Shown in pieces: positions 19,584 to 28,863 of a stretch of DNA of 64,000 bases. The position numbers and the translations under genes were made by a program. Location: positions 267,796 through 331,795 of the forward strand of contig NZ_SSWX01000001.1 of NCBI RefSeq assembly GCF_004803635.1, read 5' to 3'. The stretch's first letter is position 1. Every line of letters starts with the position of its first letter. Under the pieces are notes generated by a model. The model did no database searches and was not told where the DNA came from. It saw only the letters and a program-made list of their open reading frames with translations. This stretch comes from Lampropedia aestuarii (GTDB lineage: Bacteria; Pseudomonadota; Gammaproteobacteria; Burkholderiales; Burkholderiaceae_C).

Positions 19584-20304
19584 AATTGGATAGTCCAAGG
19601 TAGTAGCTAGGTAAGCGGTGCCAATACACTGCAGAGTGCATCAGCGTGGTCTAGGAATAGTCTGCGCCAAGCCATCCACAAACATGTGCCAAGTTTTCTA
19701 AGCGCCTGTTAAAAATCTTCACGCAGTCGCGCAAAGCACAAAAACCAAGCAGTGCAAGGCGCTTGTTGCCGCCCATACCTCTGCATGGGCACAACGGGCA
19801 ACGACGCAATGCACTTTTTAGTGCCTTGACCATAGTGCTGAAGCCCCAAAGGCGCACTGCTTTGTTAAAAACCTCTCCAGGCAGTGAGCCCGGCTGCGGT
19901 TTTTGCCACGCATTGCAGCTTTTGGACTCCAACACGGCTGCGTCGATATGATGAACGGGCTCCAAACAAAGAAATACACCGGACTACAAGATGCTGGAGA
20001 TGCTTTCACAACCAAAGGCACTGCACTCCAGATTACTGAAAAGTGTGAAATCATTTTACCTTTTGAGCAAAAAAAAGCATGCAGGTCTTAGGTAAACCCT
20101 GACAATAGCCTCCTTGCCTCCCCTCCTGTACTTGACGCACCTGAAGCGCTGTGCAGCAAGATACTCCAATTCCATACAATCCGCGCAACGACTCTGCCCC
20201 CTCTCAGCTGGCTTGCATATACAGTGTCGACTCTCGACGTCCAATTCCGAGTCACAATGGCATGAATGGCAGGCACAACGCCCAGCCTCTGCACCTTCAA
20301 TCCT
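19584..20304. other. About 720 bases without a recognised gene
   Basis: Between the GbsR-type gene and the DegS-like protease, transcribed away from each other. It contains one diverged foldback element (19698-19845) and, just beyond it, a TGTTAAAAACCTC sequence (19862-19874) that resembles the element's left end in direct orientation. The remaining part up to the protease start shows no frame with a plausible protein. Confidence 0.5.
19698..19845 (-). repeat. Foldback (MITE-like) element, copy 1
   Basis: Homologous by eye to the reverse complement of the element at 60279-60444. Shared blocks: GTCGCGCAAAGCACAAAAA, GCAGTGCAAGGCGCTTGTTG, GCACAACGGGCAACGACGCA. The left end CTAAGCGCCTGTTAAAAATC matches the family terminus; the right end is eroded. 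Confidence 0.7.
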
Positions 20305-21450
20305 ATGCGTCGATATTGGCTACTTTTTTCACAAACCGTCACCGTGGTATTGGCCATCTATTTTGTCGTTGCGACGCTACAACCGCAATGGCTTAAGCCG
20401 CACATAGCAGCTTTGGCACTCGCTGACGCGAATACGTCTTTGCAATCGGACACCGCCGACCATAGCCATGCACCTGCAAGCCTGAGAGCGGCTGCACAAC
20501 GCGCAGCCCAGTCGGTCGTGAGCATCAACACGACCAAAACCGTGCGAGCCCCTTATGCCAACGATCCTTTTTTTCAATATTTTTTTGGCGAATCCCCCAA
20601 CCGTGCACAAAGTGGCCTGGGCAGCGGAGTTATTGTCAATGAAGACGGTTATTTGCTCACCAACAACCATGTGATCGAAGGCGCCGATGCGATCAATGTC
20701 ACCCTCAACGATGGCCGAGAATTCAGCGCCAAAGTGGTGGGCACTGACCCTGACTCCGATTTGGCCGTCCTCAAAATCAATGCACCCAACTTGCCCGCCA
20801 TTCAGATTGGCAACTCCGAGAAAATTGCCATTGGCGATGCAGTGCTGGCCATTGGCAATCCGTTTGGGGTCGGTCAAACCGTCACCAGTGGCATCATCAG
20901 TGCATTAGGCCGCAGCCACTTGGGTTTGAATATGTATGAAAACTTCATTCAGACCGATGCGGCCATCAATCCAGGCAACTCAGGCGGCGCATTGGTTGAT
21001 ATCAACGGTGATCTGGTTGGCATTAACACCGCCATCTTCTCCCAGTCAGGTGGCAATATGGGCATTGGCTTTGCCATCCCCACCAAAACCGCGCAATTCG
21101 TCATGGACAGCATCATTCGTGATGGCCGGGTGATCAGGGCATGGGCAGGCCTGGTTTCTGACCCCTTAACCCCTGAGCTGGCCGAAGCAGCCGGAGTGAA
21201 AGCCACCTCTGGCGTGATCGTCACAGGCGTGCTGCAAGGCGGCCCTGCCGCCAAAGCGGGCATTCGCCCAGGCGATGTCATCACCTTGGTTGGCAAGCAC
21301 CAAGTGCAAAGTGTTGGAGATTTGATGAGTACGATTGCAGGCCTGACACCCAATGTCCCAGTGGATATCCAAATGGAGCGCCATGGCGAGCTGCAAACCA
21401 TCAGCATCACGCCCGATGTGAAGCCTGCCACCATACGCAATCCTCGCTGA
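20305..21450 (+). CDS. DegS/AlgW-like membrane-anchored serine protease with one PDZ domain
   Basis: Trypsin-like HtrA-family protease. The catalytic triad is His122 (NNHVIEGAD), Asp152 (PDSDLAVL) and Ser226 (NPGNSGGAL). A single N-terminal hydrophobic segment (about residues 5-25) anchors it to the inner membrane, facing the periplasm. One PDZ domain follows (residues about 285-370, GVIVTGVLQGGPAAKAGIRPGD). Length 381 and a single PDZ fit DegS/AlgW, which cut anti-sigma factors, better than DegP with two PDZs. The start at MRRYWLLF was chosen because it opens directly on the anchor. It lies 33 bases upstream of a TPR gene. Confidence 0.9.
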   Translation: MRRYWLLFSQTVTVVLAIYFVVATLQPQWLKPHIAALALADANTSLQSDTADHSHAPASLRAAAQRAAQSVVSINTTKTVRAPYANDPFFQYFFGESPNRAQSGLGSGVIVNEDGYLLTNNHVIEGADAINVTLNDGREFSAKVVGTDPDSDLAVLKINAPNLPAIQIGNSEKIAIGDAVLAIGNPFGVGQTVTSGIISALGRSHLGLNMYENFIQTDAAINPGNSGGALVDINGDLVGINTAIFSQSGGNMGIGFAIPTKTAQFVMDSIIRDGRVIRAWAGLVSDPLTPELAEAAGVKATSGVIVTGVLQGGPAAKAGIRPGDVITLVGKHQVQSVGDLMSTIAGLTPNVPVDIQMERHGELQTISITPDVKPATIRNPR

Positions 21451-21482
21451 AACGGCCCACTCTGCAACCACACCGACTCACC

Positions 21483-21812
21483 ATGAACATCGCCGCACTA
21501 GAAGCCATGCTGCAAAATGGCAAAGACAATGCCTTATTGCGATTTGGTTTAGGCAAAGCCTATTTCGACGAGGGCCAGGCCAGCCAAGCGGTCACCCACT
21601 TGCTTGCGTGTACACAATTTGACCCCGGTTACTCAGCCGCCTGGAAATTGTTAGGCAAAGCGTATTTGCAATCACACAATACCGCTGCTGCGCTTGACGC
21701 ATGGACTCAAGGCCTGGCTGCGGCTCAGACCAAAGGCGACAAGCAAGCAGAAAAAGAAATGCTTGTACTGGTGCGCAGAATACACAAAAGCGCAAATAAT
21801 CAGCACGGGTGA
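21483..21812 (+). CDS. Small tetratricopeptide-repeat protein
   Basis: 109 residues, almost entirely TPR-like: LRFGLGKAYFDEGQASQAVTHL, then YSAAWKLLGKAYLQSHNTAAALDAW. No signal peptide. Follows the DegS-like protease by 33 bases on the same strand, so it is probably in its operon; similar small TPR proteins lie beside tat and degP-type genes in related bacteria. It likely works as a protein-protein adaptor; the partner is unknown. Confidence 0.8.
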   Translation: MNIAALEAMLQNGKDNALLRFGLGKAYFDEGQASQAVTHLLACTQFDPGYSAAWKLLGKAYLQSHNTAAALDAWTQGLAAAQTKGDKQAEKEMLVLVRRIHKSANNQHG

Positions 21813-21946
21813 CTGCACTAGGTCTGCGCGGCCAGCGACCTTTCTCACAAAACTGCGGTCTGGGCCGCGCAGTCTTGCACGGTATGCACGGTCTGCCATG
21901 TGTATTGGCAGACCAATACTGGCCTTCCCCGTGTCCAATGGTGCTC

Positions 21947-21987
21947 ATAACAGGGCGTAAGATCACTTCGCTCTTATTGCCTGTTAT
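21947..21987. terminator. Hairpin between TPR gene and tatC
   Basis: Imperfect 16-base stem (ATAACAGGGCGTAAGA with TCTTATTGCCTGTTAT, two mismatches) around a nine-base loop, between convergent genes. It lacks a long T tract, so termination is likely but not certain. Confidence 0.5.
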
Positions 21988-22023
21988 CGCCTGCTCATTA
22001 TCTCCACGCAGCGGTGCAATCGT

Positions 22024-22806
22024 TTAAGAGTTGCTTGCTTCTTCGCCTTCTGGCTCTTTCTTGGCAAACCAACGCGATGCAAACAGCCCCACCTCGTAGA
22101 GCAAGCACATCGGTATCGCCAATGACAGCTGAGAGATCACATCTGGCGGCGTCACAATGGCCGCAATCACGAAGGCCAACACAATAAAGTAGCCTCTGAA
22201 ACCACGCAATTTCTCCAAGCTCACAATGCCAAAGCGCACCAATAGCATCACCACAATAGGCACCTGAAACGCCAAAGCAAAAGCGATATAAAGTGACAAA
22301 ATCACACTGACATAGGAGGCCACATCGGGCGTTGCCGCCACGCTTTGAGGAGCGAATTTCTGGATGAACTCGAACATCTTATCCAGCACAAACAGCTGCA
22401 CAAACGCGATCCCGACATATGCGAGCAAGCTGCCCAGCATGATCATAGGCAGCGCAAAACGTTTTTCGTGGCTATACAAGCCTGGCGCAACAAATGCCCA
22501 AACCTGGAAAATCAACCATGGCAGCGCAATCAACACCGCCGTCATCATCATGACTTTCAAGGGCACCAAAAACGGTGACAACACGCCCACCGCAATCAAT
22601 TTGGCATCTGGCGGCATATGCGCGCGAATCGGCATCGCAATCACATCAATCAAAGCGCTGGGGCCGGGCCAAATGGCCAAGCCGACAATCGCCACCAAGA
22701 CCCCTACGATGCAGTAAATAATGCGGTTGCGCAGCTCAATCAGATGCTGCACAAAAGGCTGCTCAGTGCCAGCCAGTTCATTGTCAGGAGAGGGGGAGTA
22801 GGCCAT
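22024..22806 (-). CDS. tatC: Sec-independent protein translocase TatC
   Basis: The multi-spanning Tat subunit that recognises twin-arginine signal peptides. 260 residues with the N-terminal motif PFVQHLIELRNRIIY, six hydrophobic segments, and the conserved FQVWAFVAPGLYSHEKR and AFALAFQVPIVVMLLVRFG. The acidic tail EPEGEEASNS is cytoplasmic. Last gene of the tat cluster. Confidence 0.97.
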   Translation of the reverse strand: MAYSPSPDNELAGTEQPFVQHLIELRNRIIYCIVGVLVAIVGLAIWPGPSALIDVIAMPIRAHMPPDAKLIAVGVLSPFLVPLKVMMMTAVLIALPWLIFQVWAFVAPGLYSHEKRFALPMIMLGSLLAYVGIAFVQLFVLDKMFEFIQKFAPQSVAATPDVASYVSVILSLYIAFALAFQVPIVVMLLVRFGIVSLEKLRGFRGYFIVLAFVIAAIVTPPDVISQLSLAIPMCLLYEVGLFASRWFAKKEPEGEEASNS

Positions 22807-22867
22807 TTTTTAAAAAGCAAACAAGTGCTGTGGTTGATTCGCTAACAGTCGCACCACTGCCAAGCGA

Positions 22868-23404
22868 TCAATGCAATTCTTTATCAGTGGGCAGACGCAA
22901 GCGCGCCACGCGAGCTGCATCTGATTGCACATTCTTACGCACTTGGTGGCGTGCTTTATACCATCTCGGTACAGCCGTGCGGCGGGCGCGCCAGTCTTTG
23001 CGCACTGGTGCATACACCACAGGCGTTACAGCAGAGACAAATTCGCGCTTAGAAGCATCCTGCAACTCTTCCAATGGCGGCGATACAGCCTGATCAGCGC
23101 CATCTGCATCGAGTGCATTCAACTCACTAGAGACTTGGTTAACACCCTTTTGGAAGTCACTTGCATGCGTACGTACGGTCTGCTGCAAATCACGCGCAGC
23201 GCCTTCAATCGACGTTTTGACTTTGCGCAACTCGTCAACCTCCATGGCTTGGTTGACTTCACGCTTGACATCGTTCACATAACGTTGGGCTTTGCCCAAT
23301 AAAGTGCCCAAAGTTTTGGCCACTTTAGGCAAGCGCTCGGGCCCAATGACAATCAAGGCAACAATGCCAATCATGACCAATTTTGAAATACCTAGATCAA
23401 ACAT
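22868..23404 (-). CDS. tatB: Sec-independent protein translocase TatB
   Basis: Pairs with TatC in the Tat receptor complex. 178 residues starting MFDLGISKLVMIGIVALIV, a membrane helix with the IGPERLPKVAKTLG hinge, then an amphipathic helix and a long charged tail ending with Arg/Lys-rich sequence. The frame is open 53 codons further upstream, but MFDLG is the family's N-terminus, so I start there. Spacing to tatC is 61 bases. Confidence 0.95.
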   Translation of the reverse strand: MFDLGISKLVMIGIVALIVIGPERLPKVAKTLGTLLGKAQRYVNDVKREVNQAMEVDELRKVKTSIEGAARDLQQTVRTHASDFQKGVNQVSSELNALDADGADQAVSPPLEELQDASKREFVSAVTPVVYAPVRKDWRARRTAVPRWYKARHQVRKNVQSDAARVARLRLPTDKELH

Positions 23405-23621
23405 CGGTTCAACCAACTTCCATTGCGGTATGCAATCAACAAATCCTAACAACCCTGCATACAGGATGCTCAATCGGGCAGAACCAATAGACCCAAAGGC
23501 CTGGTGCGCCACAAGCCGCCTGGCAAAGCCCGCGACGCGGCGTGCGTCATCGCCGATGCACACCTACGCAAAGAAACAGGCCTTTTTCACACAGCACAGC
23601 ATCGAGCCGAACTGCATATGA

Positions 23622-23858
23622 TCAGTTTTTTTGCTTGGCTTGGACGTCAATCGTTTCCTTGTCGTCCGGCAGCGGCTGGGCCGCAACCTTAGCACTCTCG
23701 GCAGCCTGTGGTGCCTCGCCGCCTTCGCGCATGCCATCCTTAAAGCCTTTGACAGCCCCACCTAAATCACTGCCCATATTGCGCAGCTTTTTGGTGCCAA
23801 AAATCAAAACCACCACCAGCAACACCACCAACCAGTGCCAAATCGATAAACCACCCAT
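23622..23858 (-). CDS. tatA: Sec-independent protein translocase TatA
   Basis: Forms the Tat pore. 78 residues: [20 protein letters not shown] membrane helix, [14 protein letters not shown] hinge, amphipathic helix [11 protein letters not shown], and an acidic tail. GAGGAG six bases before the ATG at 23858 decides the start over an in-frame TTG two codons upstream. tatB begins 217 bases downstream of the tatA stop, longer than usual, without a visible gene in the gap. Confidence 0.96.
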   Translation of the reverse strand: MGGLSIWHWLVVLLVVVLIFGTKKLRNMGSDLGGAVKGFKDGMREGGEAPQAAESAKVAAQPLPDDKETIDVQAKQKN

Positions 23859-24114
23859 ATTCAACTCCTCAAACCAAAAAACGCATACCGTTCAAAAACA
23901 TCTGACTGGCTATTGCATCACAGCACAAGACTGCGAACAATCACGCAGCACTGAAATCATTGTATGCCGCTACAGGCATGGGGCCAGACACACCATCAAA
24001 GCGCCACCAACAAGCTCGTCAGCACCCATTCAAAGCCAGCAACCAGTCAGGCCAACACAATATGGATACTGGGTTTCAAAAACAATTCCCATAAGCCCCC
24101 CAGCAGCCATTGTC

Positions 24115-24251
24115 CTCAGAAGCTGTTTACAGTCTTTTCGCACTCGCGCAGGGCACAACATAGCGGCAACGCAGTAATAGGCTTATCTTGTGCATCGCCT
24201 CCTTTTGGGCGTCAACGCGGTCTGCGAAAAGATCGTTAACAAGATTCTCAG
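24115..24251. repeat. Foldback (MITE-like) element, copy 2, inside the tat operon
   Basis: About 137 bases between the HIT gene and tatA. Left end CTGTTTAC then CTTTTCGCA; right end, read inverted, CTTGTTAACGATCTTTTCGCA. Internal segments (GCGCAGGGCACAACA, ATCGCCTCCTTTTGGGCG) parallel the 60279 copy. It should form a long imperfect hairpin in the transcript ahead of tatA. Confidence 0.7.
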
Positions 24252-24273
24252 GTCGGACCGGAGCAACCCCAAC

Positions 24274-24642
24274 TCAGCCCTTGAGCCACGGACGGGGCCC
24301 GCCCATCACATGCACATGCAAGTGATGCACTTCCTGCCCGCCCTCTTCACCCGTATTCACGACGATCCGAAAACCACCCTCTGGATAAGGGTTGCAGCCC
24401 ATCTGTAGCGCCAGTTCTGGCGCCTTGGCCATAATTTTTCCCAGCCATGGCGCATCCGATGCCTGCACTTGAGCCATTGATGCAATATGGCGCTTGGGCA
24501 CCATCAGAAAATGCACGGGAGCCCAAGGGTTGATGTCGTGAAAAGCGAAAATATCCTCGTCCTCATACACCTTTTTAGACGGAATTTCACCAGCGATAAT
24601 TTTGCAAAAAATGCACTGAGGATCATGCGAAACAGAAGACAT
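24274..24642 (-). CDS. HIT family protein (HinT-like)
   Basis: Histidine-triad nucleotide-binding hydrolase of about 122 residues; the family cleaves adenosine phosphoramidates. It shows CIFCKIIAGEIPSKKVYEDE at the N-terminus and the triad HHLHVHVMGG at the C-terminus. The start at MSSVSHDP was chosen because the eight upstream in-frame residues are not family-like. Upstream of tatA on the same strand, as in many Burkholderiales, but here the foldback element and over 400 bases separate them. Confidence 0.92.
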   Translation of the reverse strand: MSSVSHDPQCIFCKIIAGEIPSKKVYEDEDIFAFHDINPWAPVHFLMVPKRHIASMAQVQASDAPWLGKIMAKAPELALQMGCNPYPEGGFRIVVNTGEEGGQEVHHLHVHVMGGPRPWLKG

Positions 24643-24813
24643 ACATTCCAACCAATTAAGTACCAAACCACCTGACGGCTAAACTATAAGCGAGCTTGGC
24701 GCCAACCAAGGAACAGCGGCCAGTCTTGGCCAACTAGCTGGGCATAGCACCATGATAAGTGGCAACTACAGGCTGTATTGAGTGCGCTTCACAGCCTATG
24801 CGCGCGCCAGCAA

Positions 24814-25863
24814 TTACATCGAGGAGCGCACCCCCACATCGGCAGCGTGCAGTTGCAGCCACTGTAATGCAGACTCACGCCCCTTCTCAAACAATTGCTG
24901 CAAAAAACCGATATCCGCGCGCATTTTGCTTTCACTGCCAAAAGTATGCAAAAAAGCCCCGCCATCAATGCGGTGCATATGGATGTCCTTATAGAACTGT
25001 GAGTCCAAGCGCCCCTCTTGCAGCAAACGGCGCACAAACTCAATCGCACGCAATTCCGACAACAGACTGGCATTGAAGGTCACTTCATTGATGCGCTCTT
25101 GAATCTCGGGCATGGTTTGCGGTACCGACTCTGTCTCAATCGGGTTGATCTGAACAAGCAAAACATCGTCCGATTCAGTTTTATAAATCAACGGATAAAT
25201 GGCCGGATTACCAGAAAATCCGCCGTCCCAGTAATGCTCGCCGTCAATTTCCACGGCTTTGAATACCTGGGGTAAACAAGCGGATGCCATCAATGCATCC
25301 AGACTGATACCCTCTTCCTGGAATACTTTGCTGCGCCCGGTGCGCACATTGGTTGCCCCAATGAACAAGCGCGGCACCACGCCTTGCCCCTGGTATTGCT
25401 TGATCAACTCAAAATCGATCTGCCGTCTCAATAAGTCCCGCAGCGGATTGATATCCATAGGATTGCTTTGCGCGGGCGAGAGATGGGAGGGCAACATCAA
25501 GGGCTTGAGCCAAGGCATCCATTGCGCCGCCAAACGCGAGGGCGAGACATTGAGAAACGCCCCCATCGTGCCCACTGCCTCCCAGAAGTTGCGCAACGCC
25601 AGGCGGGCAAGCTCACAACCTTTGGCATGCACCTGGGCCTGATCGGTCAAATCAAGACTTGCCGCCTTGGCAAAACCCGCAGCCAATACCGTGGCATTCA
25701 TGGCTCCAGCACTGGTGCCGCTGATCCCCTCAAAAACAAAACGGCCATCCTCCAGCAAGGTGTCCAGCACCCCCCATGTGAAAGCGCCATGAGAGCCCCC
25801 GCCTTGCAAAGCCAAGTTCAGCACGATGGGTGCTGCAGGATTGTTGTTCGTGCTATCGGCCAT
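24814..25863 (-). CDS. Patatin-like phospholipase
   Basis: Serine-aspartate lipid acyl hydrolase. The oxyanion loop LQGGGSHGAF lies near residue 20, the nucleophile serine is in GISGTSAGAMN near residue 45, and the aspartate is in WDGGFSGNPA near residue 215. 349 residues without a signal peptide or membrane segment, so probably cytoplasmic. It begins four bases after a small membrane-protein gene and is surely co-transcribed with it. Some patatins act on membrane lipids or in competition; nothing here tells which. Confidence 0.92.
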   Translation of the reverse strand: MADSTNNNPAAPIVLNLALQGGGSHGAFTWGVLDTLLEDGRFVFEGISGTSAGAMNATVLAAGFAKAASLDLTDQAQVHAKGCELARLALRNFWEAVGTMGAFLNVSPSRLAAQWMPWLKPLMLPSHLSPAQSNPMDINPLRDLLRRQIDFELIKQYQGQGVVPRLFIGATNVRTGRSKVFQEEGISLDALMASACLPQVFKAVEIDGEHYWDGGFSGNPAIYPLIYKTESDDVLLVQINPIETESVPQTMPEIQERINEVTFNASLLSELRAIEFVRRLLQEGRLDSQFYKDIHMHRIDGGAFLHTFGSESKMRADIGFLQQLFEKGRESALQWLQLHAADVGVRSSM

Positions 25864-25867
25864 GCAA

Positions 25868-26287
25868 CTACACCCCGATTTGTTTTTCTTGGTTCATCGC
25901 AACCATGCCGCGCACGATGCGAATCAGAAACCACACTGACACTACAAACCATGCCAATTTGCCGGGAAAGTACAAGGGGAAATACAAAGGCAGCGTAATC
26001 ACATACCAAAAACATGCCCAGCCAACCGATGCAATGCGCCACTTGAAATGGCTCTCCTGCCAAGTCCCGACTGCATCCGAGCGCTTAACCAAATCCAAAA
26101 TCAAGGCCAGCAACAGCAGCAGCATGCTGGGCTCCAAGCCAGGAATTACAGCGCAAACGGCCACGACCAAGTGCATGCCATAACTCACCCAGCCCAATTG
26201 CTTGAGTTGCATCAATTGCTGCGGGTCATTGGCAAATTCACGTGCCTGCACATCAATCACATCATGCTTCTGATTTTGAGCCATCAT
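25868..26287 (-). CDS. Small integral membrane protein, DUF4870-like
   Basis: 139 residues with three hydrophobic segments. The middle part, VGTWQESHFKWRIASVGWACFWYV, resembles the SHFRWQI motif of DUF4870-type membrane proteins; function unknown. GAGGG four bases before the tandem ATG ATG supports this start, although the frame is open 36 codons further up. Overlaps nothing and leads the operon with the patatin gene. Confidence 0.7.
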   Translation of the reverse strand: MMAQNQKHDVIDVQAREFANDPQQLMQLKQLGWVSYGMHLVVAVCAVIPGLEPSMLLLLLALILDLVKRSDAVGTWQESHFKWRIASVGWACFWYVITLPLYFPLYFPGKLAWFVVSVWFLIRIVRGMVAMNQEKQIGV

Positions 26288-26566
26288 CGTACCCTCTGCC
26301 TGCTTGGCGTCTATGTGGATGAATTCATCAAGGACATCGGCCACAACCGCTGCGAGCCCATGCCTGACCATGAGGGGCATTGTGCCCCAATCCATTGCAA
26401 GGCCTTGCGCATGCCTTGCGTGCGGTCATGGGTAATGCGCTGAAACGCCATCTGAAGCAGCACGTGATCCATGCCAATTAGTGACCAGACCCGCCCACCA
26501 TGCACCAGCGCTTAGTGGGCAGGCTGAAGCCGCTACAATAGAGTGATTAACTACCCGCTCTTTGCC

Positions 26567-27691
26567 ATGAATCACCTCGCCAGTCTTGCCCCTATTTCGC
26601 CCATCGAAGACATCATTGAAGAGATGCGAGCAGGTCGGATGGTGGTCTTAATTGATGAAGAAGACCGCGAAAACGAAGGCGATCTGGTCTTGGCTGCTGA
26701 CCACGTCACGCCCGAAGCCATCAACTTCATGGCCAAATACGCACGTGGCCTGATTTGCCTGACTCTCACACGTGAGCGCTGCCAGTTGCTGAACTTGCCA
26801 CCTATGGCCAAGAAAAACGGCACCCAGTTTGACACGGCCTTCACCGTTTCGATCGAAGCAGCAGAAGGTGTGACAACCGGTATTTCTGCCGCCGACCGTG
26901 CCCGCACGATTGCTGCAGCGGTCGCGCCCAACGCCAAAGCCACAGATTTGGTGCAGCCAGGCCACATATTCCCAGTCCAAGCCGTCGATGGCGGTGTGTT
27001 AATGCGCGCTGGCCACACGGAAGCGGGTTGCGACCTGACGCGTTTGGCTGGCCTGAGCCCTGCCAGCGTGATTTGCGAGATCATGAAAGACGACGGCACG
27101 ATGGCCCGTCTGCCCGACTTGCAGGTTTTTGCTGCCGAACATGGCCTCAAAATTGGCACCATTGCCGATTTGATTCACTACCGCAGCAGCCACGAGTCGC
27201 TGGTTGAGCGCGTCAGCTCACGCACATTGGTGACGCACTGGGGCACATTCACAGCCCATGCGTTCCAGGACAGCATGAGCAAAGCCCTGCATTTGGCCTT
27301 GGTACAAGGCCAGTGGGATGCCAGCGAAGAAATTCCGGTGCGCGTGCACGAGCCGCTGTCACTCCTCGATGCAATGGACGCCCAGCGCGGCCTGCACTCC
27401 TGGAGCCTGCACGAGAGCCTGCAATACATTGATCGCCAAGGAAAGGGCGCAGTGGTATTGCTCAATTGCGGCGAATCGGGCGAGCAGCTACTGGAGCAAT
27501 TCGAAGGCCGGGCCCAGCCTAGCCATGCCCCGGCACGCGGACGCATGGATTTACGCACTTACGGCATCGGCGCACAAATTCTTCGCAACCTCGGCGTTGG
27601 CCGCATGCGTTTATTAGGACAACCAAGACGCCTGCCCAGCATAACTGCCGGCTACAGCCTGGAAATCACCGGCTTTATCAATAAGGAATAA
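26567..27691 (+). CDS. ribB: 3,4-dihydroxy-2-butanone-4-phosphate synthase with degenerate GTP cyclohydrolase II domain
   Basis: Makes the four-carbon unit of riboflavin from ribulose 5-phosphate. The N-terminal half (about residues 1-205) has the active-site motifs DEEDRENEGDLV and GHTEAGCDLTRLAG. The C-terminal half is a GTP cyclohydrolase II fold by position and by RTYGIGAQILRNLGV, but the zinc-cysteine loop is replaced: after VRVH come EPLSLLDAMDAQRGL and no cysteine triad, so this half should be inactive, as is reported for some other proteobacterial RibBA-like proteins. A separate RibA is expected elsewhere. The ATG at 26567 gives the family's N-terminus; no SD is visible. Three bases separate it from ribH. 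Confidence 0.92.
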   Translation: MNHLASLAPISPIEDIIEEMRAGRMVVLIDEEDRENEGDLVLAADHVTPEAINFMAKYARGLICLTLTRERCQLLNLPPMAKKNGTQFDTAFTVSIEAAEGVTTGISAADRARTIAAAVAPNAKATDLVQPGHIFPVQAVDGGVLMRAGHTEAGCDLTRLAGLSPASVICEIMKDDGTMARLPDLQVFAAEHGLKIGTIADLIHYRSSHESLVERVSSRTLVTHWGTFTAHAFQDSMSKALHLALVQGQWDASEEIPVRVHEPLSLLDAMDAQRGLHSWSLHESLQYIDRQGKGAVVLLNCGESGEQLLEQFEGRAQPSHAPARGRMDLRTYGIGAQILRNLGVGRMRLLGQPRRLPSITAGYSLEITGFINKE

Positions 27692-27694
27692 ACC

Positions 27695-28159
27695 ATGTTT
27701 GGAGCCAACAAAGGCGCTGCCAACCTGCAAGATGGCAGCAAGCTGAGCATTGCGGTCGTGCAAGCACGTTTTAACGAAGACGTCACAGGCGCACTGTGGC
27801 AGGCCACACAGCAAGAGTTGCTGCAACTGGGCGTGCCCGCCGAGCACATCACCCACATCACGGTCCCCGGTGCTTTGGAGGTGGCCTCCACACTGCAAGT
27901 GCTGGCTGATACTGAAAACTTCGATGCCTTGATTGCATTGGGCTGCATTATCCGCGGCGAGACCTACCACTTCGAGCTGGTCGCCAATGAATCGGGCGCC
28001 GCTGTAACCCGCGTTAGCCTTGACTATGGCATTCCGATTGCGAACGCCATTCTCACGGTTGAGAATATGGAACAGGCAATTGCCCGTCAAACCGAGAAGG
28101 GCCGTGATGCCGCCCGTGTCGCGGTCGAGATGGCCAACCTGTTCGTGCAGATTGCCTAA
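27695..28159 (+). CDS. ribH: 6,7-dimethyl-8-ribityllumazine synthase
   Basis: Condenses the ribB product with the pyrimidine intermediate to make lumazine. 154 residues, with [21 protein letters not shown], and [18 protein letters not shown] containing the catalytic histidine. The usual type I RibH. AAGGAA ten bases ahead of the ATG lies at the end of ribB. A second, diverged lumazine synthase is encoded at 30346-31026. Confidence 0.96.
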   Translation: MFGANKGAANLQDGSKLSIAVVQARFNEDVTGALWQATQQELLQLGVPAEHITHITVPGALEVASTLQVLADTENFDALIALGCIIRGETYHFELVANESGAAVTRVSLDYGIPIANAILTVENMEQAIARQTEKGRDAARVAVEMANLFVQIA

Positions 28160-28169
28160 GAACAACACC

Positions 28170-28637
28170 ATGACCTCGCCAGAAAACACCCCAACACCAA
28201 GCAGCAAAAAAAGCGCGCGTAGCCGTGCGCGTGAATTTGCGCTGCAAGCGCTCTACCAACGCATTGTTGGCAAAAATGACCCACGTGACATTGACATGTT
28301 CACACGCAACCTCAGCGGTTTTCACAAAGCCGACTCGGCCTTGTACGACGCACTGCTGTATGGCTGCGCAGAGGAATCCCAAACACTGGACGAAGCCATC
28401 ACCCCGCTGCTGGATCGCCCACTTGAGGAGCTCTCACCGATTGAGCGCGCGGCAATGTGGATGGCCGTCTACGAATTCAAAAATGCGCTGGATGTGCCTT
28501 GGAAAGTAGTCATCAACGAGTATGTCGAGCTGACCAAGTCCTTTGGTGGCACAGATGGCCACAAATACGTCAACGCTGTATTGAATGGCCTGGCGCCGCA
28601 ATACCGCGCCGCCGAGATCAACGCCACCAAAGGCTAA
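28170..28637 (+). CDS. nusB: Transcription antitermination factor NusB
   Basis: RNA-binding factor for rRNA antitermination. 155 residues: [19 protein letters not shown]-terminal helix, then [20 protein letters not shown] and [28 protein letters not shown], all typical. An N-terminal Ser/Thr-Pro stretch precedes the fold. Ten bases after ribH; ribH-nusB is a very common pairing. The frame is open further upstream through ribH but the ATG at 28170 fits the family. Confidence 0.96.
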   Translation: MTSPENTPTPSSKKSARSRAREFALQALYQRIVGKNDPRDIDMFTRNLSGFHKADSALYDALLYGCAEESQTLDEAITPLLDRPLEELSPIERAAMWMAVYEFKNALDVPWKVVINEYVELTKSFGGTDGHKYVNAVLNGLAPQYRAAEINATKG

Positions 28638-28863
28638 TTGGACAGTTTGGGGAGGCCCAGCCCACTCCCTCCCACTCCCTAATAGCTGCGCGCTCACACT
28701 GAAGCTGCGCAAAAGCCAGTAGCCCACCCGCAGCGGATGGGCCTGGGTTGCACAATTCAGGTGGCCTCCGTGACCACTTGATCGCCATGCAACAACAGGG
28801 CAGCACTCTGTGCCCACCCTCCCATTTCTTGACAACGCTGCTGATAGAGCAGCCCATGCAGCC

